From an uncultured Coriobacteriaceae bacterium (GTDB taxonomy: Bacteria; Actinomycetota; Coriobacteriia; Coriobacteriales; Atopobiaceae): a DNA stretch of 7,669 nt. The stretch covers positions 1 to 7,669 of the forward strand of contig URWR01000072.1 of NCBI GenBank assembly GCA_900551595.1. Reading direction: 5' to 3'. The notes under the pieces are model-generated. The model was given only the letters and a program-made list of their open reading frames with translations, made no database searches and was not told where the DNA came from. Every line of letters begins with the position of its first letter. Within the stretch, counting starts at the first letter, position 1. The position numbers were made by a program, and so were the translations under genes. Shown here in pieces: positions 1-5,952 of the stretch.

Positions 1-90
1 GGAGGGCCCAATGTTCAGCTCATATCGTCTGTTAGGGCAGTAAGGTTTGCTGTAGATGCTAGAGCACACTTCTCAGTGGCACTCGTATCG
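1..90. other. Unassigned window edge beyond the suf terminator
   Basis: I see no recognisable gene, RNA or repeat here. Plus-strand frame 1 is open from the first base to a TGA at 103-105. It could be the last 34 codons of a convergent gene, but a frame this short is readily open by chance and its peptide has no motif I recognise. Confidence 0.3.
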
Positions 91-122
91 AAAAAAATGG
101 GATGACCATAGCGGTCATCCCA
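91..122 (-). terminator. Intrinsic terminator of the suf operon
   Basis: A perfect 10-bp stem (TGGGATGACC paired with GGTCATCCCA) has a 5-base loop. On the minus strand it is followed directly by seven T residues. It lies 27 bases past the stop codon of the rrf2-type gene, so it fits a rho-independent end for the suf transcript. There is no T-run on the plus-strand side, so it should act in one direction only. Confidence 0.93.
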
Positions 123-149
123 GTACAAGAGATATGTGAGCGTGTTTGG

Positions 150-575
150 TTAGTGAGACATATCGATCTGATGGCCTTGCTCCAAAATATCTGAGAGATG
201 TTTCCCATCAAGATATGAGCTCGTAAGGGCACCGAGATCGCGCCATACGGGCATAGTGGCACATTCGTCGGCGCGTGGACAAAGTTCGCCGGTGCTGCAA
301 TCCAAACAGCTTACCGGTGCAAGTGTACCTTCCTCTGCAGCTCTCAGAATCTCTCCCAAGGTATATTCTTCGGGAGAGCGTGTGAGGCGATAGCCGCCTC
401 CTTTTCCACGCCTACCTTCTATGTAGCCGGCTTTGAGTAGAGAAGAGGCTACTTGCTCCAGATATTTGCGAGAAATCCCTTGACGTTTGGAAACTTCCCC
501 AAGGGAACCCCAGCCATCATGGACAGCGAGATCAGCCATAACACGGAGGGCATAGCGTCCTTTTGTTGTAAACAT
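150..575 (-). CDS. Rrf2-family (IscR-like) iron-sulfur-sensing transcriptional regulator
   Basis: This is a 141-residue Rrf2-family DNA-binding protein that probably regulates the suf operon it ends. The N-terminus (FTTKGRYALRVMADLA, residues 2-17) and the winged helix through EGRRGKGGGYRL (53-64) are typical of the family. The cysteines C93, C99 and C105 have the same C-x5-C-x5-C spacing as the [2Fe-2S] ligands of E. coli IscR, and C90 is an additional cysteine. The following MPVWRDL matches IscR HALWRDL, except that Met108 replaces the His that is the fourth ligand in IscR. I chose ATG 575 because it gives the usual family N-terminus. A GTG at 587, four codons upstream, has a better-placed GGGGG ribosome binding site and is a real alternative. 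The gene starts 13 bases after sufU, so its own level should follow operon transcription. Family assignment is secure; cluster type and target are inferred. Confidence 0.93.
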   Translation of the reverse strand: MFTTKGRYALRVMADLAVHDGWGSLGEVSKRQGISRKYLEQVASSLLKAGYIEGRRGKGGGYRLTRSPEEYTLGEILRAAEEGTLAPVSCLDCSTGELCPRADECATMPVWRDLGALTSSYLDGKHLSDILEQGHQIDMSH

Positions 576-588
576 TCCACTGGACACA

Positions 589-1047
589 TTACTCGCCCCC
601 TTCGGGTGCCATCCCTTCTCTGTTGGTGAGCATTTCGTCGAGCGTACGCCATGCAAGTTCGGCACATTTAACTCGTGCGGGCATATGAGAAATAGACTCT
701 AAGCAGCTTGCTTCACCGAGTTCTTCCAGGGCGGCTGCATCGGTCTCTTCGCCGCGAATCATGCGACCAAAAAGTGCACACGCATCGCGCGCATCTTCGA
801 TAGTGCGTCCTTCGACAAGGTCGCTCATCATATCGGCCGAAGCCTTGGAAATAGCGCAACCTGTTCCAGTCCAGGAAGCCTCCTCAATTCGACCTTGATC
901 ATCCAAACGAATATGAAGTGTTAAGTCATCACCACATGAGGGGTTGATACCCTCATGAGAACAGGTGGCATCATCAAGTTCATAGTTGTAGTCAGGATGC
1001 GCTACATGATCCATGAGCGCTTGTGAGTAGATATTGCCTTCAGCCAT
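589..1047 (-). CDS. sufU: SufU, zinc-dependent sulfur-transfer protein for SufS
   Basis: This 152-residue IscU/SufU-fold protein accepts persulfide sulfur from the desulfurase SufS and passes it to the SufBCD scaffold. The zinc ligands of SufU proteins are visible: C38 and D40 in NPSCGD, C64 in TGTGCAISKAS, and C128 in ARVKC. The roughly 20-residue insertion between the second and third cysteines (around residues 80-115) separates SufU from IscU scaffold proteins. The ATG at 1047 is preceded by GGAGGA at good spacing, and the protein begins with the usual short helix (IYSQALMDHV), so upstream in-frame starts are unnecessary. The start overlaps the end of sufS by 8 bases, which suggests coupled translation and matches the 1:1 working partnership of the two proteins. 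There is no sufE or sufA in the window. Confidence 0.96.
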   Translation of the reverse strand: MAEGNIYSQALMDHVAHPDYNYELDDATCSHEGINPSCGDDLTLHIRLDDQGRIEEASWTGTGCAISKASADMMSDLVEGRTIEDARDACALFGRMIRGEETDAAALEELGEASCLESISHMPARVKCAELAWRTLDEMLTNREGMAPEGGE

Positions 1048-2281
1048 TAAAGATCCTCCGGACTTGATCGAGTGCCTCAATGAACCGATCAACATCGTTT
1101 TTATCGTTATAAAATGCAAAGCTTGCTCGGCAGCACGCCAAGTTCTCTACACCAAGCCAGGTAAGCAATGGCTGAGCGCAGTGATGTCCTGCTCGAATGG
1201 CTACATCAGACATGTCGAGAATGCTTGCAACATCGTGTGGATGTACACCTTTCAAGTTAAAGCTCACCACGCCATGATGCTTGGAGGCATCTGGGCTGCC
1301 GATAATATCAATGTCAGAAAACTGGGAAAGCTCCTGCATTGCATAGGCTACAAGTGCTGCTTCGCGTTGCTGAACTGTGTCATACCCAACCGTTTGGGTG
1401 AGGTAATCAAGACCTACTCCGGCCCCGTAAATGCCTGCTGCGTCCTGCGTGCCAGCTTCAAACTTTTCTGGCAAAGGAGCCCAGGTAGCATCTTGCTCAG
1501 TTACAGAATCGATCATCTCTCCACCAGTGAGCATAGGCGGCATTTGATCGAGCAATTCTCGACGTCCTAACAGAACGCCAACACCCATGGGGCCCAATGC
1601 CTTATGAGCGGAAAATGCCAAAAAGTCTGCTCCAAGCGTATTGATATCAAGCGGCATATGGGGGAGAGATTGAGCAGCATCCACAACCATAACAGCACCA
1701 ACAGCGTGTGCTGCATCGGCAAGTTTGCGCACCGGCAGCTCACAACCCATAACATTGGAAACATGAGCGCAGGAAACAATCTTTGTTCGAGAAGTGATTT
1801 TACGTGCTATTTCATCCTCGGAGATCATGCCTGCATGATCGGGATAGAGATATACCAGCTTTGCGCCAGTCTCACGACATACTTGCTGCCAAGGGATGAG
1901 GTTGGAGTGATGCTCCATGATAGTTATTGCCACTTCATCGCCAGGACCAAGCACCAAAGGAGCGTAAGACTTTGCAACCAGATTGAGCGCCTCGCTGGTA
2001 TTGCGACAAAACACAACACAATACTCATCGCCGGCGTGGGTAAGCTGCATAATTTGCGCGCGTACCTTCTCTATGGCTTCGGTTGCATTAACAGAGAGGC
2101 GATAAAGACCGCGCAAAGGATTGGCGTTCATCGTCTCATAAAACGCTCGCTGCTTGTCTAACACGCATGTTGGACGCTGCGCTGTGGCAGCGCTGTCGAG
2201 AAACGCAAGGGTAGGATTGTTTGCGAGCAGAGGAAAATCTGCTCGATAAGGGTTAGTGGCAATGTCGCTTGTATTACTCAC
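1040..2281 (-). CDS. sufS: SufS, group II cysteine desulfurase
   Basis: This 413-residue PLP-dependent aminotransferase class V enzyme converts L-cysteine to L-alanine and holds the sulfur as a persulfide. The PLP lysine is K227 in SAHKALGPMGVG, with D201 and Q204 (VDAAQS) contacting the pyridine ring and H124 (EHHSN) stacking on it. The sulfur-carrying cysteine is C368 in RAGHHCAQP, the short-loop form typical of SufS. RASFAFYN (385-392) is the conserved C-terminal substrate-binding segment. I chose GTG 2281, not the upstream in-frame ATG at 2350, because the extension would lie entirely inside sufD and has non-homologous arginine- and cysteine-rich sequence. GTG 2281 is 14 bases after the sufD stop and has AGAAGGG ahead of it. 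The stop overlaps the sufU start by 8 bases. All catalytic residues are intact. Confidence 0.96.
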   Translation of the reverse strand: MSNTSDIATNPYRADFPLLANNPTLAFLDSAATAQRPTCVLDKQRAFYETMNANPLRGLYRLSVNATEAIEKVRAQIMQLTHAGDEYCVVFCRNTSEALNLVAKSYAPLVLGPGDEVAITIMEHHSNLIPWQQVCRETGAKLVYLYPDHAGMISEDEIARKITSRTKIVSCAHVSNVMGCELPVRKLADAAHAVGAVMVVDAAQSLPHMPLDINTLGADFLAFSAHKALGPMGVGVLLGRRELLDQMPPMLTGGEMIDSVTEQDATWAPLPEKFEAGTQDAAGIYGAGVGLDYLTQTVGYDTVQQREAALVAYAMQELSQFSDIDIIGSPDASKHHGVVSFNLKGVHPHDVASILDMSDVAIRAGHHCAQPLLTWLGVENLACCRASFAFYNDKNDVDRFIEALDQVRRIFNG

Positions 2282-2288
2282 CGTAGTT

Positions 2289-2295
2289 GCCCTTC
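2289..2295 (-). promoter_or_regulatory. Ribosome binding site deciding the sufS GTG start
   Basis: The minus strand reads GAAGGGC directly after the sufD TAA stop, seven bases before GTG 2281. It fills much of the 14-base sufD-sufS gap and supports the GTG as the start. Confidence 0.7.
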
Positions 2296-3357
2296 TTAAT
2301 CCATATCTTCTTCTGCACACTGCAGCTCTTGAGCGACATCGGCATTCCAAATCAGTTGTGCAGCTGCACGAATGATCTTGCGTGTCGCGCTATCGGCGTG
2401 TGCATGTGCATCGTCAGCAACAGCGCGTGAGAAGAGTGCAGTTGCTTCTGCTGGCACAAGACCGCGATCGGCGAGATAGGAGAGCTGCTCCTGTGAGAGA
2501 GAACCAATAGTGGCACCGTGATCGCCAGCCACATCGTCTTCATCGCAGAGAATGACGGGCAGGCTCTTATTGACCACGTGATCGCCTGCAAGTAGAACCG
2601 TCTCGTCCTCACGACCGCGTGCACGCTTGCCACCGTGTGCTAAGTCAATGGTGTCACGCACCGTTTTTTTCGCACCGTTTTCAAGTACGCCAGAGATGGA
2701 AATGTCGCAACGGGAGTCGGATCCGTGCATACGAGCCAGATAATTCACATCCAGCATTTCTTCTGAACGTACCAGATATCTGAGGCGCATATCAGCGCGC
2801 GCATGGTTGCCAGCGAGATCGACGGCCAAGCCAAGAGCGGTGGTTGATGCGGTAAGAGCGTATTGACGAGACTCAAGGTAGGCGCGCTCATCCAAGCGAA
2901 TACCTACGTTATCGAGAAACTGAGGCTGAGCCGTACCAGCAACAACAGTAATAAGCTCGACGCGGGCATCATGCTCGGCATGAATGCGCAGACATGAGGA
3001 GGCGAGCTGGGAGCTTGCGTTGGAAGCGGTAAGCGCCTCGGTAACAGCTATGCGAACAGATCCACCTGCTCCTACCACAATGTCGGTAGCGAGCAATGGA
3101 TGCTCATCGTCAACAAAGATGCGTACCGTTTCTGAGGTGTCGGGCTCAACATAAACGAGACGACGCTCAGGAGTGGCAGCATCGGCCCAAGCGGTGGCTT
3201 CGGTGCCTGAACCCATTTCTATATCGGCAAGCTGAGAAGCTGCTGCCGTGCCTTTAGCAGGTGGCTCGGGAGCTGTAAGAGTAATGTCGTTAATTTTGAG
3301 ATAGTTCCACGTCTGTGCGGGAGGCACATTTACGTGGCGGAGCATCGTTTCGCTCAT
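2296..3357 (-). CDS. sufD: SufD, scaffold subunit of the SufBCD complex
   Basis: This is a SufB/SufD-family protein of the cytosolic SufBC2D complex, on which iron-sulfur clusters are assembled. The middle of the protein has the parallel beta-helix repeats of the family. The C-terminal block GDHGATIGSLSQEQLSYLADRGL (278-300) aligns with the E. coli SufD region around C358 and H360. H280 matches the conserved histidine, while Gly278 sits where E. coli has Cys358. At 353 residues it is shorter than E. coli SufD (423), and the difference appears to be mainly at the N-terminus. The ATG overlaps the sufB stop as TAATG, with GGAAGGAG about ten bases upstream; an ATG four codons further in is also possible. 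The short N-terminus seems natural, because no frameshift remnant is visible inside sufB. Confidence 0.93.
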   Translation of the reverse strand: MSETMLRHVNVPPAQTWNYLKINDITLTAPEPPAKGTAAASQLADIEMGSGTEATAWADAATPERRLVYVEPDTSETVRIFVDDEHPLLATDIVVGAGGSVRIAVTEALTASNASSQLASSCLRIHAEHDARVELITVVAGTAQPQFLDNVGIRLDERAYLESRQYALTASTTALGLAVDLAGNHARADMRLRYLVRSEEMLDVNYLARMHGSDSRCDISISGVLENGAKKTVRDTIDLAHGGKRARGREDETVLLAGDHVVNKSLPVILCDEDDVAGDHGATIGSLSQEQLSYLADRGLVPAEATALFSRAVADDAHAHADSATRKIIRAAAQLIWNADVAQELQCAEEDMD

Positions 3358-4760
3358 TAGCCGATCGCTCCTTCCATTTCGAGCTTGATGAGATTGTTCA
3401 TCTCCACGGCATACTCAAGTGGCAGTTCCTTGGATATGGGGTTGGCAAAGCCGTTTACGACCATCGTGCGGGCCTCTGCTTCTGTAGCACCGCGGCTCAT
3501 GAGATACATGATCGTATCGTCGGAGATGCGTCCGATGGTTGCCTCGTGGCCCACCGAAGCGCTGGGGCAGCGTACATCCATAGCAGGAATAGTGTCAGAT
3601 CGCGAAATATCGTCGAGCATGAGTGACTGACAGCTTACCGATGCCTTTGCATGTTCTGCCTTGGCGGTTACAACGATTGAGCTGCGGAACGTGGAGATGC
3701 CGCCGTCCTTAGAAAGAGACTTTGTCGAAACCGAGCAGGTGGTGTCTGGTGCTGCGAGAATGACTTTGCATCCTGTATCGAGATTTTGCGTTGCGCCCGC
3801 AAAGGTAATACCAGTAAATTCGCAGGTGGAACGGGCACCCGAAAGATAGGTGGTTGGATAAAGGTATGACACATGGCTGCCAAAGCTGCCCGATACCCAT
3901 TCCATAACACCATCTTCCTCAACACGAGCTCGTTTGGTGTTGAGGTTGTACATATTCTTTGACCAGTTCTCAATGGTGGAATAGCGCAGACGTGCACCCT
4001 TGCCGACAAAAAGCTCTACACAGCCAGCATGAAGGTTGGCCACGTTGTACTTAGGAGCGGAGCAACCCTCGATAAAGTGCAGGTTAGCTCCGGGCTCCAC
4101 AATAATGAGCGTGTGCTCAAACTGACCAGCACCGGCGGCATTCAAACGGAAGTAGCTCTGAAGGGGAAACTCTACGTCCACACCAGCCGGAACATATACA
4201 AATGATCCGCCCGACCACACGGCGCCATGCAGTGCAGCAAACTTATGATCGGTAGGAGGAACGAGGCGCATGAAGTGCTCGCGGATAAGATCGGCGTACT
4301 CGCCATGTAACGCTTCTTCAATGCCTGAGTAGACAACACCCATCTGTGCGGCTGTATCTTGCATGTTGTGATATACGAGCTCCGAGTCGTATTGAGCTCC
4401 CACGCCAGCCAGATAAGCACGTTCAGCTTTGGGGATACCCAGACGCTCAAACGTATCTTTAATCTCTTCTGGAACATCTTCCCAGTTGGAAGCCTGTTTA
4501 GTTTTGGGGGCTACATACGTAGAGATGTGGTCCATGTCCAGTCCGTCAATGGAAGGACCCCAGTTCGGAGCCATCTCCATAGACTGATAAATCTCTAATG
4601 AACGCATGCGAAGATCGAGCATCCAATCGGGCTCATCCTTCTTACGCGAAATTGATTCAACAATTTCGGGTGTAAGTCCATCGGCATAGCGCTCGTAGCC
4701 ATCCTCAGGCTTTGTGAAGTCGTAAAGACTCCTATCAATGTCTTTTACCTGTTCGGCCAT
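3357..4760 (-). CDS. sufB: SufB, iron-sulfur scaffold subunit of SufBCD
   Basis: This 467-residue protein is a full-length SufB, the subunit that carries the nascent cluster with SufC and SufD. The family signatures run in order: HGAVWSGGSFVYVPAGV (178-194), EGCSAPKYN with C233, the beta-helix core through STIENWSKNMYNLNTKR (261-277), and the C-terminal block RCPSASVGHEATIGRISDDTIMYLMSRG. In that block C398 aligns with the E. coli Cys405 cluster-assembly residue, and H405/E406 fall in the conserved HEAT motif. The protein ends with the usual VNGFxxPxxxELPLEYAVE segment. The start ATG directly follows the sufC TAA with no spacer, and its ribosome binding site (AGGGAG) lies inside the sufC 3' end, so translation is probably coupled to sufC. 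Confidence 0.97.
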   Translation of the reverse strand: MAEQVKDIDRSLYDFTKPEDGYERYADGLTPEIVESISRKKDEPDWMLDLRMRSLEIYQSMEMAPNWGPSIDGLDMDHISTYVAPKTKQASNWEDVPEEIKDTFERLGIPKAERAYLAGVGAQYDSELVYHNMQDTAAQMGVVYSGIEEALHGEYADLIREHFMRLVPPTDHKFAALHGAVWSGGSFVYVPAGVDVEFPLQSYFRLNAAGAGQFEHTLIIVEPGANLHFIEGCSAPKYNVANLHAGCVELFVGKGARLRYSTIENWSKNMYNLNTKRARVEEDGVMEWVSGSFGSHVSYLYPTTYLSGARSTCEFTGITFAGATQNLDTGCKVILAAPDTTCSVSTKSLSKDGGISTFRSSIVVTAKAEHAKASVSCQSLMLDDISRSDTIPAMDVRCPSASVGHEATIGRISDDTIMYLMSRGATEAEARTMVVNGFANPISKELPLEYAVEMNNLIKLEMEGAIG

Positions 4761-5543
4761 TTACGCCACACTCCCTGCATTGGCCGTATCTGTGGGGATG
4801 CTGGATTCAAAGCGCTCAAAGCCATTGGTATCGATATCGCCAATAAGCTCAGGGCCACCTTCGGCAACGAGGTGTCCCTTGACCATAACGTGAACGCGGT
4901 TTACATCGAGGCGCTCGAGAATACGAGTGTTGTGCGTAATGACCAACAGCGAGCCATTGCACTGCTCGCGATAAGCTTGAATGCCTCGAGAGACAATTGA
5001 AAGTGCGTCAACGTCCAGGCCTGAGTCTGTCTCATCAAGAATGGCGAGCTTGGGCTGCAGCAGCAAAAGCTGAAGCATTTCTACTTTTTTCTTCTCGCCG
5101 CCGGAGAAGCCTACGTTGAGCTCACGATCGAGATAAGAAGGATCCATATCCAGTTGATCGGCAAGTTCACGCACGCGAGCGCGGAACTGCTTTGTTTTCA
5201 TTTTGAGTTCGGGGCGCTTATCACAGATAGTGCGCAAAAAACTCATCAGAGGCACACCAGGAATCTCGACAGGAGCCTGATAGGAGAGGAAGATACCAGC
5301 TACCGAGCGCTTATCAGGAGTGGCTTCTGTAATATCTTCTCCATCAAAAGAGATGGTGCCAGAGATGACTTTATATTGTGGGTCGCCCATAATAACGTGA
5401 CCAAGGGTGGATTTACCTGCACCATTCGGACCCATTAAAACATGGGTCTCACCTGCTGCAACGGCAAGATCTATGCCGTGCAGAATAGTGGTGTCTTCAG
5501 TCCCCGCAGTGAGTTGATTCACGCTGAGCAGGGGTTGTGCCAT
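4761..5543 (-). CDS. sufC: SufC, ABC-type ATPase of the SufBCD complex
   Basis: This 260-residue soluble ABC ATPase drives conformational change of the SufB-SufD scaffold and is not a membrane transporter. Motifs seen are Walker A GPNGAGKST (38-46), Q-loop Q89 in SYQAPVEIPGV, signature FSGGEKKK (146-153), Walker B LAILDE with catalytic E171, SGLDVDAL after it, and the H-loop H204 in VITHNTRIL. SYQAPVEIPGV and FSGGEKKKxEMLQ are characteristic of SufC rather than of transport ATPases. It is the first gene of the operon. The ATG at 5543 has AAGGAG five bases upstream on the minus strand. The length of about 250-260 residues is normal for the family, and every ATPase motif is intact. Confidence 0.97.
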   Translation of the reverse strand: MAQPLLSVNQLTAGTEDTTILHGIDLAVAAGETHVLMGPNGAGKSTLGHVIMGDPQYKVISGTISFDGEDITEATPDKRSVAGIFLSYQAPVEIPGVPLMSFLRTICDKRPELKMKTKQFRARVRELADQLDMDPSYLDRELNVGFSGGEKKKVEMLQLLLLQPKLAILDETDSGLDVDALSIVSRGIQAYREQCNGSLLVITHNTRILERLDVNRVHVMVKGHLVAEGGPELIGDIDTNGFERFESSIPTDTANAGSVA

Positions 5544-5576
5544 AGCGACTCCTTATCTCGTTCGGCTTGTAGGGCA

Positions 5577-5592
5577 AGGTTATTCATACCCT
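5577..5592. repeat. Imperfect 16-bp palindrome in the sufC leader
   Basis: AGGTTA-TTCA-TACCCT is an inverted repeat of two 6-base arms with one mismatch and a 4-base centre. It lies between the candidate promoter and the sufC ribosome binding site. It is a second possible operator, but it is short enough to occur by chance. Confidence 0.25.
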
Positions 5593-5610
5593 ATATCCGT
5601 CTTTCAATCA

Positions 5611-5641
5611 TCTAAATCATACTAACAGGTGGGGATTTAGA
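5611..5641. repeat. 8-bp inverted repeat around the candidate suf -10 element
   Basis: The arms TCTAAATC (5611-5618) and GATTTAGA (5634-5641) are perfect inverted copies separated by 15 bases. The left arm overlaps the candidate -10 element at 5616-5621. The geometry would suit a dimeric regulator such as the Rrf2 protein encoded at the end of the operon. There is no T-run beside it, so it does not look like an intrinsic terminator. Confidence 0.5.
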
Positions 5642-5682
5642 ATGCATCTCTGAGGATACCCATAAGCTCTAAACATGCATAA

Positions 5683-5952
5683 CTAAGGTTCGTTGTGATT
5701 ATCAGCTGTTTGATTTACGTCATGTTCTACGTGTTCGATCATGCTTTCATAACCAGTAAGGGCGGCAAACGGCATGAAGAGACGTCCTCGTTTTGGCGAT
5801 GCTATGGCACGGTGCGGACCGTACTCAGACATGCGAATGCCTATATTTCTCAGAATGCCTTCGCGACGTTCGCGCTCTAAAGGCTGTAAGTTCTCCCATG
5901 TATCGAGTGATGGCAGGTTGATAAAAGCGTTGGTTTCGACGGCATTATGCAC
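5683..5952 (-). CDS. Small conserved protein coupled to the Y-family polymerase
   Basis: This protein has no assigned function. With the GTG start at 5952 it has 89 residues. It has an N-terminal FINLPSLDTWENL segment, a charged helix (LERERREGILRNIGIRM) and a basic-hydrophobic motif, RGRLFMPFAALTGYESMI, near the C-terminus. Small proteins with a similar RxxxFxPFAALxGY motif occur, from memory, next to UvrX-type polymerases in Gram-positive bacteria, sometimes labelled YolD-like; that link is recalled rather than computed. GTG 5952 has GGAGG five bases upstream and overlaps the polymerase stop by 8 bases. An ATG at 5982 would add ten residues but has no good ribosome binding site. No membrane segment or signal peptide is visible, and the acidic tail (EHVEHDVNQTADNHNEP) is probably disordered. 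It may be a polymerase accessory factor. Confidence 0.75.
   Translation of the reverse strand: MHNAVETNAFINLPSLDTWENLQPLERERREGILRNIGIRMSEYGPHRAIASPKRGRLFMPFAALTGYESMIEHVEHDVNQTADNHNEP

Larger units (their letters stand above)
5544..5682. promoter_or_regulatory. suf operon leader and promoter region
   Basis: This 139-base gap separates the polymerase unit from sufC and must contain the suf promoter, unless transcription reads through from upstream. The best -10 candidate on the minus strand is TATGAT (plus-strand 5616-5621), which matches the consensus at five of six positions. No good -35 lies 16-19 bases upstream of it, as might be expected for a regulated promoter. A TTGAAA (plus-strand 5603-5608) has no convincing -10 partner. 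The sufC ribosome binding site AAGGAG is at 5549-5554. There is no clear terminator for the upstream unit in this stretch, so read-through into suf cannot be excluded. Confidence 0.45.

Noticed and set aside
1..105. Plus-strand frame 1 as the 3' end of a convergent gene
   Set aside because: Only 34 codons are open, no motif is seen, and the stop falls inside the suf terminator stem. Chance cannot be excluded.
1034..2161. Two long plus-strand open frames (1034-1570 and 1604-2161) opposite sufS
   Set aside because: They lie fully antisense to a gene with all catalytic residues of SufS, and their translations are cysteine- and histidine-rich with no motif. They are shadows.
2282..2350. An ATG-started sufS extended to 2350
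   Set aside because: The added 23 residues lie within sufD, look unlike any desulfurase N-terminus, and GTG 2281 has its own ribosome binding site.
5642..5680. Two ATGCAT sites 27 bases apart as stem of a terminator after the polymerase unit
   Set aside because: Pairing beyond the six bases is poor and no T-run follows on either strand.
5544..5682. A riboswitch or T-box in the suf leader
   Set aside because: The region is short and shows no conserved aptamer elements or terminator/antiterminator pair.
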